A stretch of DNA of 45,474 nucleotides from a virus, in IMG/VR virus record IMGVR_UViG_3300008050_000087, positions 1 through 45,474 of that record. One strand, given 5' to 3'. A program made the position numbers and the translations under genes. Below, in pieces: positions 15,620 through 22,944 of the stretch. Below the pieces are notes generated by a model that was given only the letters and a program-made list of their open reading frames with translations, searched no databases and was not told the origin of the DNA. The number at the start of each line of letters is the position of its first letter. The first letter of the stretch is position 1.

Positions 15620-16764
15620 ATCCGTAGTTTGCGAATCCTAATAAGTTTTTCCACCAGGTTTCGGCAATGTGTTTATCCATGCCTCGCTCGATGCAGCCAC
15701 TAAGGAAGTGGGCTTCTGCTTTTTCGAGGACTTCCATCTTCTTCTTGCCCATTGCCCGCCTAATGTCATCTGCTTCTCGTAAGGTAAATCCTGCTAGCTC
15801 AGATACAAATTTCATTACCTGCTCTTGATAAACAAGAGTCCAGTAAGTGTCTTTTAGTATCTCTGCGATGGGAGCTGGCATGCCTTCTGGGGCGGTGCCA
15901 GCAATTTTGTTGGCGATATAGCTTTCATGGAAGTTAGCTTCTAGGGGACCGGGACGGTTTAGGGCGCTGATATCGCTTAGCTCTTCAATTGATACTGGCT
16001 TGATGCGTAAAATTAGGTCCTTGGCAGACCCACTGGTTTCCATTTGGAAAATACCTGCTAGCAAACCGCTGTGTAGTAGCGCATACGCGGCCTTGTCTCC
16101 GTCTGGTATCTCCCAGGGCTTGTAATCTTTATCATAATTTTGCTTAACAAGTCGACAGCATTCTTTCAGGATATCGAGGTTATTAATAGCCAGGAAGTCA
16201 AACTTAATGAGGCCGAGCGACTCGACCTCTTTCATATCAAACTGAGTAATACGTTCGCTTTTACTGTTCTTCCACATCGGCACCTGTTCATAGATGGGGA
16301 AGTGACTTATGACCACTCCCGCTGCATGAATACCAAAGTTTGCAATCATGCCTTCCAGGTGACTTGTGAATTCAAGCCACTCGCTGTGCTTGGTGTCAGT
16401 TTTTAAACTGGGGTGCGGCGCCCAGATTTGTCGTTGTTTTCCATCTTCATCTTCTTCAAACTTGCCTTCGATGATTTGCTGTAGAGTGGCTTCTTTGTTG
16501 TATATGGGTGGCGGGACTTGATCTAAGATCTCTCCCATATGAAGGTAATGAGATTTCTTTTGTGCAGCAGCATTAGCTTTCTCAGCTGCAGTTGCAGTTT
16601 TCCCGGCAGGTGCAGGTTCAGTTATCTTAAAGAATCTGCGTGTGAGACTTTTCGGTTTGAAAGTTCCGTGCGTAATTATGTTTGCGACATGGTCACGCCC
16701 CCACGCCTCCGTTACCATTTGTACAGCTTGTTCTCGACCAAGTGACTCAAAGTCAATGTCAATC
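15620..16764 (-). CDS. dnaE: DNA polymerase III alpha (DnaE), exon 2
   Basis: Carries the polymerase active site. It opens with IDIDFESLGREQ, matching the P-D-x-D-x-D-F motif that holds the first two catalytic aspartates of C-family polymerases. It runs through ALNRPGPLE and VYQEQVMKF to LLGFANYG. A TTG at 16775 could in theory start a separate protein, but an in-frame TAA lies just upstream and a td-like group I core abuts the exon. Splicing to exon 1 is therefore the better reading. 1145 nt. Confidence 0.9.
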
Positions 16765-16985
16765 CTTGCATTCAATTTGATTCGTTAATTCAAATTCGTT
16801 CTCTTACGAACTGCTGCATGTTGCCATGCAGAGTAGACTATATCATCACCCCTGTAGGGTGCTCTGCGCTTCGGATCACTTGACCCTACTCCCTGCCAAG
16901 GGATAGTCGTTGCACGTTCCTTCCGACAGAAGGCTTCGCTCAGGGTTACCTCAGTAAGGCTTCCCCTGAATTCACAGAGTTATTC
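16765..16985 (-). ncRNA. Group I intron 1 catalytic core (td-like, probably IA2)
   Basis: Minus-strand core reads, in order, CAGGG...CCCTG (P4), a GCCTTC/GGAAGG hairpin (P6 region), GTGCAACGACTATCCC (R), AGTAGGGTCAAGTGA, GATGATATAGTCTACTC (S) and CTGCATGGCAACATGCAG (P9-type hairpin). Several blocks match the phage T4 td intron as I remember it, including CAACGACTAT, GAGTAGGGTCAAGTGA and ATATAGTCTGCTCTGCATG. Confidence 0.9.
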
Positions 16986-17759
16986 GATTGCTATTGTTAG
17001 CAAAAGGGACTGTGCGACAGCCCATCTTTCTTTTTTACGCTCTAGAGAAATTGTGGATTCACGATATAGGTGATCCATTAGCCTTAATACATCTTTGCCA
17101 CTTTTTTCTAAAACAAAAATTGTTTTATGCTGATGTATAAAGCTGTGATTCAATTGTAATTCTGTTGCTACCGTTTGCAAAAAGCCATAGTTTCCGCATA
17201 TCTTCATTGTGAAGCCGGATGCAGACTTTTTAGATTTTGCCCAACATCCATCTCCGTCAAAATATCCACGAATAAAATGACGCCTTAAGGCTGCTGATAG
17301 CTTTGGGAATTTTAGAGTGAAAGTTTTTCTTTCGACTATTTCTAATTTTGTTAAAGCTTGGCACAGCAAGGGAGATGTAATTATTAAGCGACAGTAAGGC
17401 TTTTTGCCATACCCTGTTGGAGGATACGTTTTAATTGGATGTGTAGCAGATAATGCATTTCTCAACTTTTCTAGATGAGATCTGTCTTTTTCTGCCAAGG
17501 CACAGCCTAGTACTTTGCCTGTTTGATATCCGTCTGCAGCTAGAAAGCCTAACCAGTAGGCTTTCTCTTCGCAATTGATGTTGTCAAAGTATTGTTCATT
17601 ACAATTATATTTTAGTGATTTTTCTCTATGTGATCTAATGGGTACATTGTTGTTTCGAAGTGCTTTGTATACAAAATAATTTGTAATACCAAGTTGTTTC
17701 GATATATATGTAGCTCCATGGCCTCGTAAGTAAAGATTGATGATCTGGTCTGAATTTAT
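16980..17759 (-). CDS. LAGLIDADG homing endonuclease with N-terminal HTH (in intron 1), non-standard start
   Basis: The frame is open from 17774 to 16980. Residues read from 17759 give an N-terminal helix-turn-helix (LYLRGHGATYISKQLGITN). The first LAGLIDADG motif AYWLGFLAADGY and the second FIRGYFDGDGC follow. No ATG, GTG or TTG exists before the first motif. The only well-placed candidate is ATA at 17759, with GGGAGGA just upstream. It may be an AUA start, a mutated ATG or a base error. The first TTG, at 17498, would delete the first catalytic motif and is unlikely. About 259 aa. Confidence 0.82.
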   Translation of the reverse strand: MNSDQIINLYLRGHGATYISKQLGITNYFVYKALRNNNVPIRSHREKSLKYNCNEQYFDNINCEEKAYWLGFLAADGYQTGKVLGCALAEKDRSHLEKLRNALSATHPIKTYPPTGYGKKPYCRLIITSPLLCQALTKLEIVERKTFTLKFPKLSAALRRHFIRGYFDGDGCWAKSKKSASGFTMKICGNYGFLQTVATELQLNHSFIHQHKTIFVLEKSGKDVLRLMDHLYRESTISLERKKERWAVAQSLLLTIAIE

Positions 17760-17795
17760 ATTTCCTCCCTGTGGTTACAGGGATTTTAATACAGA

Positions 17796-18065
17796 TTAAT
17801 TCAGAATGCAATCCGGCGGTGAGCCATCTATTGTATCTGCTCTTGCTTTTATAAAGTCAAAATCATTTGATAGTCCTGTAGCAAATAAGATACAGCTGTT
17901 GTGCGGATTGGGAAGGGACATTCCTGCAGCTAGCCCGTCAAGAACCAGTTGCAGATCGGCTTGCGCGGCCATGTCTTCTTCAAATGATAGAAAATCAGGA
18001 TCTAGTTGTTCGATGCGCGCATCTATGTATTCTGATCTGATTTTTGAGACTAGATCAACTGTCAT
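17796..18065 (-). CDS. Hypothetical protein inside intron 1 (89 aa)
   Basis: The ATG is preceded by CGGAGCACAT (site GGAG). Acidic and helical in the first half (DPDFLSFEEDMAAQADLQ). It lies on the endonuclease strand within the intron. Upstream in-frame starts (18107, 18134) lack a ribosome binding site. Function unknown. Confidence 0.6.
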   Translation of the reverse strand: MTVDLVSKIRSEYIDARIEQLDPDFLSFEEDMAAQADLQLVLDGLAAGMSLPNPHNSCILFATGLSNDFDFIKARADTIDGSPPDCILN

Positions 18066-18085
18066 ATGTGCTCCGTCTGGTTGTG

Positions 18086-18114
18086 TTGTGATAGAAGAGT
18101 TAATCATGTAGACT
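18086..18114 (+). promoter_or_regulatory. Candidate sigma70-type promoter for the intron-borne plus-strand operon
   Basis: TTGTGA and TAGACT are separated by 17 nt, with four of six matches to each consensus box. They end about 30 nt before the ATG at 18144, which has AAGGAGGA as a near-perfect ribosome binding site. Modest sequence support, good position. Confidence 0.4.
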
Positions 18115-18143
18115 AGGGTAGGAAACCACGTCAAGGAGGAGAG

Positions 18144-18554
18144 ATGGCGACGTATACACCTGTAGATCCGTCTACACCATCAGCTGAGAGAACCACTGTG
18201 ATTACAGCGGTAGCAGCTGGTGATCAGATTAATATTGTTGAAATCCTCGGGCGTCGGGCCCGAGGACTTATAGTTGTTGCTGATGCTAACACCGATGTAG
18301 TCGATTACCGACTAAACAATCGCCGCATGCTTCGCAAGCGCATTCTCAAGAACTACGAACCGAATCTGGCAGTGCAAGCTTGGGGTGGTCATGGTGATGA
18401 ATACACCCAGGTTGAATACTGGGATCACAGTGATAAATTTCCAGTGTTCAGCAGCACCGGCAGTAGCTTTCAACTTCAATCAGAATTGCAAATCAGTAGT
18501 ATTGAAATCGATGATCTCACTGGCCCAGCAACTGTTGAAATTGTAGTTTGGTAA
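18144..18554 (+). CDS. Hypothetical beta-rich protein, possible virion component
   Basis: 136 aa, plus strand, first gene of a two-gene unit lying inside dnaE intron 1. AAGGAGGA before the ATG predicts strong translation. The sequence is beta-rich (GLIVVADANTDVVDYRLNN) with a Trp/Gly-rich middle and no signal peptide. High predicted expression and composition would suit a small decoration or tail-associated protein, but no family is recognised. Confidence 0.75.
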   Translation: MATYTPVDPSTPSAERTTVITAVAAGDQINIVEILGRRARGLIVVADANTDVVDYRLNNRRMLRKRILKNYEPNLAVQAWGGHGDEYTQVEYWDHSDKFPVFSSTGSSFQLQSELQISSIEIDDLTGPATVEIVVW

Positions 18555-18557
18555 CCT

Positions 18558-19016
18558 ATGACTGGCCCAATTGTACTTCATCCAGTATATCAAAGTACCC
18601 CTAGCACAGAATGGTTTAACATCCCTGTCACCAAGGACAATACTTTGGCACCTGTGCCTGGAACACTTGATGCTGACGCTTCAAGTCGTCATGGACGCAT
18701 AGGTATTCCAATTGACTGTAGTATCGTTGCTATACATTTCCATTACGATCATCCTGCTGGCACTGGCCAATATGATTTAGAAATATATCGTATTCGCAGT
18801 GGGGTCCCATTGCTTATCGCGACAGTTTCTGATGACGGTAGTAGCGGAGACTTTGGTGTTACGAATTTTGTTTTTGAGGATGAAGGTTACCGCGACGTAG
18901 AAGCCTGGGACTACTTAATGCTTCAGTCTACTTCCGTTATGACTGGCGGGGGAGCCAAAAATGCTGTTGGATTTGTTGACATTCATTTCGGTGTGGTCAA
19001 CTTATACCCCATCTAA
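18558..19016 (+). CDS. Hypothetical beta-sandwich-like protein, possible virion component
   Basis: 152 aa, starting four bases after the previous stop. Beta-rich and Gly/Ser/Thr-rich, with IVAIHFHYDHPAGTGQYDLE and a C-terminal VGFVDIHFGVVNLYPI. It resembles jelly-roll-type fibre or decoration domains in texture only. Its stop overlaps, tail to tail, the point where exon 1 read-through would terminate (19013). It lies wholly inside the polymerase intron on the opposite strand. Confidence 0.75.
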   Translation: MTGPIVLHPVYQSTPSTEWFNIPVTKDNTLAPVPGTLDADASSRHGRIGIPIDCSIVAIHFHYDHPAGTGQYDLEIYRIRSGVPLLIATVSDDGSSGDFGVTNFVFEDEGYRDVEAWDYLMLQSTSVMTGGGAKNAVGFVDIHFGVVNLYPI

Positions 19017-19106
19017 TGCTTATCGCACTGACAGTGGCTAGCGCATTCACCATTGGGTAGTGGCTTCAGTGTCTCAATCTGCCTTATCATATTCCGATCT
19101 AGTAGT

Positions 19107-20362
19107 ACTGGTGTCGCGGCTCGGCCTTCGTTAAGGAATCGTTCGAACACAAGACCGTATTTGATTGGATCTACCTGGGTGATTCCAAGCGCATAGGCTA
19201 GCAAGCTGCCCGCAGCGCTGCCTCGTCCCGGACCAGTCCATATCCCTTGATCTTGAGCGTCCTTCATGAACTCGGAGACAATAAGAAGGTAATGGTAGAA
19301 GCCCATTCGCTTAACGATCTTTAATTCGTGGTTAATTCGTTCGCGATATGCTTGTGGCGGCACTCCACCCATCTTTTCCATAAGCATTTGCTTGCTAATG
19401 TTATCTAGGGCTTCCCACGGAGGAAGCCCTTCTGGGAGATGCTGATAGGTTGGATATCTATTTAGTCGATCGGCAAAGTAACTGTCGCTATCTACCATCT
19501 GTGATACGTGCCAGGTGTTCTTGATAGCTTCGTATGGAATGCCTTGACGCTGCGCCCGCTCCCACATCCATTGTTGACTAGCAACATGAACATCAATTGG
19601 TCCAAAACTAAAACGCGTTTTGCCAGTATGGCCTTCGGTTTTCCTTTCTGGATCCCAAGGCGGGTCTGACATTTTTGCATTGGTACTCATGCACAATGTC
19701 TGCTCATGAAGTTGCTTGTGATGTTCATGAGTGTAATGACAGTCATTAGTTAGTATCAAGGGTAAGTTGTGCTCACTAGCAATTTTAATCAATGCTTGAT
19801 TAACAGTTTGCTGGTTAGCATCTTCGTGTAGCTGAACTTCAATAAGGAAGTCTTCGAAGATGCTATTGTGATGTAATATCAGTGCTTCAGCCTCTTTCGT
19901 TCGACCATCGAGGATAAGTCTGCTTGCACGACTGCCAAGGCAAGCGCTTGTTGCGATTATTCCTTCGGCGCATTCAGCTAGCAGTGCGTCGTCGGCTCGG
20001 GGTTTGTAGTACATACCTTCTGTGTAGGCTTTTGTGCTGATTTTGAACAGGTTTTTGAGGCCCCGATTGTTCTTCGCAAGAAGTACAAGATGATAGTAGT
20101 TATTACCATCTTCGTCTTTCCCCCTAACTGATTTATCATTGACTGTGTAGTAGGCTTCCATGCCCAAGATAGGCTGGATGCCTTGCTTACGACAGCTTTT
20201 TGTGAAGGCGTAGGTGCCTGCTACATTTCCGTGATCGGTGATAGCACAGGCACGCTGACCAAGGCTTTCTATGTGGGCCGGGAGGGTGTCAACTCGGTTG
20301 ATTCCGTCAAGTGTGGAGTATTCTGTGTGCGTGTGGAGGTGAACGAGATCATGTGCGTTCAT
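19107..20362 (-). CDS. dnaE: DNA polymerase III alpha (DnaE), exon 1 with PHP domain
   Basis: The start ATG (MNAHDLVHLHTHTEYSTLDG) is preceded by GAGGAAAATA. The PHP domain looks complete, with HLHTHTEYS, AITDHGN, ATSACLG and NDCHYT, so its metal-binding residues may be functional. The polymerase part begins with GPGRGSAAGSLLAYALGI and VFERFLNEGR. Read-through past the splice site would add 31 unrelated residues and stop at 19013, giving a truncated protein without the catalytic aspartates. Exons of 1256, 1145 and 1238 nt total 3639 nt, a 1212-aa protein of normal DnaE length. Confidence 0.92.
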
Positions 20363-20522
20363 TATTTTCCTCATCGGCAACAGACTGCATAAACATTGCT
20401 CGCCCTTCCTTGTGCCACCAGTCGTCAAAAGCTAGGGCGTCATCGTCGGTATTAAATGATAGTAGTATCTGATGTTCTGGAACGCTTGTTGTCGCAGTTC
20501 GTTCAATTATTGGTGTTTCCAT
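20349..20522 (-). CDS. Hypothetical acidic protein (57 aa)
   Basis: Short frame directly upstream of dnaE, overlapping its start by 14 nt. The ATG is preceded by AGGAAAATAA. It reads METPIIERTATTSVPEHQ with an acidic middle (FNTDDDALAFDDWW). Overlap with dnaE suggests translational coupling. Function unknown. Confidence 0.6.
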   Translation of the reverse strand: METPIIERTATTSVPEHQILLSFNTDDDALAFDDWWHKEGRAMFMQSVADEENNERT

Positions 20523-20530
20523 TTATTTTC

Positions 20531-20761
20531 CTATATTTTGGCAATGCAGTCGCATCCGCCGCTGCTGTCTAGCGGATGAGCCGACCTGCTTATCCTTGCC
20601 CGGCGAGGACTGAAGGATTGGCTTTCAGTATAACGAAAGAACCAACTATTGTTTGTTTCTGAATCAAAGACTGCGATACGCAATTGTCTTTTTTCGCCAC
20701 AGACGACAACATGGTCCCCGATGTTTACTTCCCGGCCCAGTATGTCTAGTAATTCACTCAT
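20531..20761 (-). CDS. Hypothetical small protein, SH3-like N-terminus (76 aa)
   Basis: Starts at the ATG after GGTGGGCATT. The N-terminal LGREVNIGDHVVVCGEKRQ is a VxxGDxVVV-type opening of a small SH3/KOW-like barrel. The C-terminus has CDC. Two other genes nearby (21833-22051, 21346-21459) share this opening pattern. Function unknown. Confidence 0.65.
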   Translation of the reverse strand: MSELLDILGREVNIGDHVVVCGEKRQLRIAVFDSETNNSWFFRYTESQSFSPRRARISRSAHPLDSSGGCDCIAKI

Positions 20762-20796
20762 AATGCCCACCAGTAGGAATTGTTTTATTTTCTATC

Positions 20797-20994
20797 TTAG
20801 TTATTCTCATCTCTTGCCTTTGGTCCTGGTTCTAGAGTTTTGCCTGTGCCATCGCAGGCACCACAGGGCGGACTGCCATTGTGATCGTAGTAGCCACTGC
20901 CACTACAGGCAGTGCATGTTTGCAGTGTCCATCCGTATACGTATTTGTAATAGTACTCAGTACGTTCGGCTTTACGGGTTTTCCATGATGTCAA
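20797..20994 (-). CDS. Small DnaJ-type zinc-finger protein (65 aa)
   Basis: Contains two CxxCxGxG-like repeats, CTACSGSGYYDHNG and CGACDGTGK, as in the DnaJ cysteine-rich domain, enough for one zinc site. Starts at TTG (20994) with GTGGAGG well placed upstream. It overlaps the preceding gene by 23 nt. There is no J domain, so it is not a full co-chaperone. Confidence 0.72.
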   Translation of the reverse strand: MTSWKTRKAERTEYYYKYVYGWTLQTCTACSGSGYYDHNGSPPCGACDGTGKTLEPGPKARDENN

Positions 20995-21187
20995 ATGCGA
21001 CCTCCACTCCGCCCCAATTATCTACGCCGGCTTGCTCAAGAGCAGATAGCCACTCATCACGAGCTAGCAGTCTATCGTATTCTTTTCTTGATATTTGAAC
21101 TGCTTCTTCAGTGCTATCAGCTGGCTTTCCACAAGTACCTTGCCCGCAACAGCTATACAATGCATCTGGATCGCAGTTACAACTCAT
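20972..21187 (-). CDS. Hypothetical cysteine-rich protein (71 aa)
   Basis: The start was placed at the ATG with TTGGAGATAGT upstream, one base after the previous stop. The N-terminus MSCNCDPDALYSCCGQGTCG has six cysteines in 18 residues, probably a metal site. The rest is helical and acidic. Longer in-frame starts exist but overlap the upstream gene heavily. Confidence 0.65.
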   Translation of the reverse strand: MSCNCDPDALYSCCGQGTCGKPADSTEEAVQISRKEYDRLLARDEWLSALEQAGVDNWGGVEVAFDIMENP

Positions 21188-21188
21188 A

Positions 21189-21377
21189 CTATCTCCAATA
21201 TCCATTGTTGCTCCAGAGGGTAGTCGGAGTATCGATAACAAATATTCGGTTGCACCAGCCGCTGTCATTTCTGTGTTTGCGGGTTTTGAGTTTAACTCCG
21301 TCAACGGTTACGACGCCCCACTTTACTTCTGTTATCCGGCCATGTTTAATTGTTCCTTCGCCGGCGGAATAATACAT
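21189..21377 (-). CDS. Hypothetical protein (62 aa), possible second half of a frameshifted gene
   Basis: Reads MYYSAGEGTIKHGRITEVKW and then GVVTVDGVKLKTRKHRNDSG. A GxITEVKWGVVTVDG block suits a small beta barrel. No clear ribosome binding site precedes the ATG. The overlapping 37-aa frame (21346-21459) supplies a matching N-terminal half (IELEPGQHVLF). A +1 shift near 21365-21375 would join them into one protein of about 90 aa. Confidence 0.55.
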   Translation of the reverse strand: MYYSAGEGTIKHGRITEVKWGVVTVDGVKLKTRKHRNDSGWCNRIFVIDTPTTLWSNNGYWR

Positions 21378-21459
21378 GTTGGCCAGGCTCAAGTTCGATA
21401 CCACGCAGGTCTTTTAGCACCTTACCTGTTTGGGTTTCCCATTGGCGCTTGCTTAACAT
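21346..21459 (-). CDS. Hypothetical protein (37 aa), possible first half of a frameshifted gene
   Basis: Starts at the ATG overlapping the upstream stop by 7 nt and reads MLSKRQWETQTGKVLKD, then LRGIELEPGQHVLFRRRRNN before a stop. The ELEPGQHVLF stretch looks like the first strands of an SH3-like barrel and breaks off where the next frame continues with GEGTIKHGRI. Confidence 0.5.
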   Translation of the reverse strand: MLSKRQWETQTGKVLKDLRGIELEPGQHVLFRRRRNN

Positions 21460-21836
21460 CGTTTGTATTCCTCTAGCGCGGCTTGTGCCTTGACATAGAT
21501 TTTACCTTCGCTTGTTACCGATTGCTTGTTGTCTGAAATATATACGCCGACTGTATCTTTATAGAATATTGAGCCGGGCCAGGCTCCTGACATATGCGGG
21601 ACCAGTAGCCTGTTGTTTTCCAGCTCAACTCCATGTTTGTCAGCATGGGTTTGCCAACTTGCTTTTCGTACTTGCTGTACCGCAAGTGCTAAAGTATGCA
21701 TTGCCAATTCGTTGTTTTCAAAAACGAGGCAGTTGATTTCAACTGTTGCGTAGCCGTCGGTTACTACGATAGCTTCTTGCTGCTGGGTGATTTGCATACC
21801 TGACAGCTTGGCTGCTAGTTCCAGTGCTGATTTCAT
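21453..21836 (-). CDS. Hypothetical protein (127 aa)
   Basis: The start ATG overlaps the previous stop (ATGA). It begins MKSALELAAKLSGMQITQQQ, has a central beta region and ends in a charged helix. No family recognised. Confidence 0.75.
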   Translation of the reverse strand: MKSALELAAKLSGMQITQQQEAIVVTDGYATVEINCLVFENNELAMHTLALAVQQVRKASWQTHADKHGVELENNRLLVPHMSGAWPGSIFYKDTVGVYISDNKQSVTSEGKIYVKAQAALEEYKRC

Positions 21837-22051
21837 ATTCGTATCACCGGCCAAACCACTTCTGTTGGTGTGTGCTTGATCGCGTGTCGAAAAGCTAGCA
21901 TGCGATCAGATTTTAAGACGAGGCTTTTGTCGCTTAGTTCTTCGATAGCGCATTCAGCAAGGTTAAACCTGCCATAGTATTTGCCACCGTATCCGTAGAT
22001 TACACGGTTTCCAACCTGTAGTTCGTTTTCGTATTTGTCTAGATGTGTCAT
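21833..22051 (-). CDS. Hypothetical SH3-like small protein (72 aa)
   Basis: The start ATG overlaps the ligase stop (ATGA), with TAGGAGG just upstream. ELQVGNRVIYGYGGKYYGRF is typical of small SH3/KOW-like barrels. Function unknown. It sits directly behind the ligase and may be co-translated with it. Confidence 0.7.
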   Translation of the reverse strand: MTHLDKYENELQVGNRVIYGYGGKYYGRFNLAECAIEELSDKSLVLKSDRMLAFRHAIKHTPTEVVWPVIRI

Positions 22052-22944
22052 TCGCCTCCTAGGTCGTCGGGGTCTCTCCACCCCAAGAATATCGGTAGTC
22101 GTGGGCGATCCTTAGCGCCCACTGCCATGTACTTGTACTTTGCTAGCTGTCCTGCGTATCGGTCTTGGTTTGCCCATATTTCCTGGCGTTGAGCATGGCT
22201 AAACCCACTCCCGCACCCAAACTCCACGCCGTCACTACGACGGAGAACAAGCTTGCCAAGCATATTTGCAGGGCGAAGTCCTTCTTTACTTGTGCTTCTT
22301 TCAGTACGGCCAAGCGCATTCTTTTTAGCTTCGTTTTCATTATGCATCATCTCCACGAATCCAATTACAGTTGCTTCGTCGTCTTCAAAGGGCTTGTACT
22401 TAAGCATGTATGCTTGATTTAGTGTTGCGCGTCCGTGCTTATACGGTCCGTCGCCACTACGGATAATAGCTCCTTCGTACCCCTGCTGTAGATAGCTCTC
22501 GTACAGGGCCTGTAGCTGCTCTGGTGAGTCCACGGCCTCGGGGACAAGGAATCGTACCCTTGGGTTGTCTAAGTCCAGTACGATAGCCTCAGCGTCCACA
22601 CAGCGCGCCAGGTAACGGTCTTGAGGATGCATGAAGTAATCGAATACCAGAAATTCAAAGTCTGGCTCACCGCTTTCGCGCCTGATATCTCCACTCAGCT
22701 CGTTGAACGTTCTGTTTTTTACAACTAGTTCGCCATCGAGTCCATCTGGCAACCTAATTTGTTCCATTAGCGTTTCGACCACAAACTTGTTTTTATGTGG
22801 CTTGAGACTACGAGCTAGCAGTTTGCCATCCCTAACCAGGGCACGGACACCATCTATTTTTGGTGTTACGTACACTGGGTAGGCTAGTGAGCTAATGTCT
22901 GGCGGCTTTGTTGCCGCCAGCATGGGCTTAAATCGCTTAGGCAT
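22048..22944 (-). CDS. ATP-dependent DNA ligase
   Basis: 298 aa, similar in size to compact phage ligases. The nucleotidyltransferase motifs are all visible: motif I TPKIDGVRA with the adenylated lysine near residue 29, motif III DGELVV, motif IIIa FLVFDY, motif IV EGAIIRS and motif V MLKYKPF. A short OB-type C-terminal domain follows. The enzyme seals nicks between Okazaki fragments. TAATG overlap with rIIB indicates one operon. Confidence 0.95.
   Translation of the reverse strand: MPKRFKPMLAATKPPDISSLAYPVYVTPKIDGVRALVRDGKLLARSLKPHKNKFVVETLMEQIRLPDGLDGELVVKNRTFNELSGDIRRESGEPDFEFLVFDYFMHPQDRYLARCVDAEAIVLDLDNPRVRFLVPEAVDSPEQLQALYESYLQQGYEGAIIRSGDGPYKHGRATLNQAYMLKYKPFEDDEATVIGFVEMMHNENEAKKNALGRTERSTSKEGLRPANMLGKLVLRRSDGVEFGCGSGFSHAQRQEIWANQDRYAGQLAKYKYMAVGAKDRPRLPIFLGWRDPDDLGGE

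Larger units (their letters stand above)
16765..19106 (-). mobile_element. Group I intron 1 in dnaE (about 2.3 kb) with endonuclease and opposite-strand cargo
   Basis: Lies between FERFLNEGRAATP (exon 1) and IDIDFE (exon 2). Taking the 5' site after CCAGT and the 3' site after GCAAG rebuilds P-V-I-D-I-D-F in frame. It also satisfies the U-at-5'-exon-end and terminal-G rules. Its core (see 16765-16985) resembles the T4 td intron. The 5' region, where insertions are tolerated, holds the endonuclease gene, an 89-aa minus-strand gene and two plus-strand genes with their own promoter-like sequence. P1 pairing was not convincingly found, so the 5' site, or cis rather than trans splicing, remains inferred. 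Confidence 0.72.

Noticed and set aside
13451-20362. Inteins instead of introns in the polymerase gene
   Set aside because: No intein splicing blocks (Cys start, terminal His-Asn) are readable in frame. The reading frame is closed by stops at both borders, and td-like group I cores with pairing P7 strands lie directly before exons 2 and 3.
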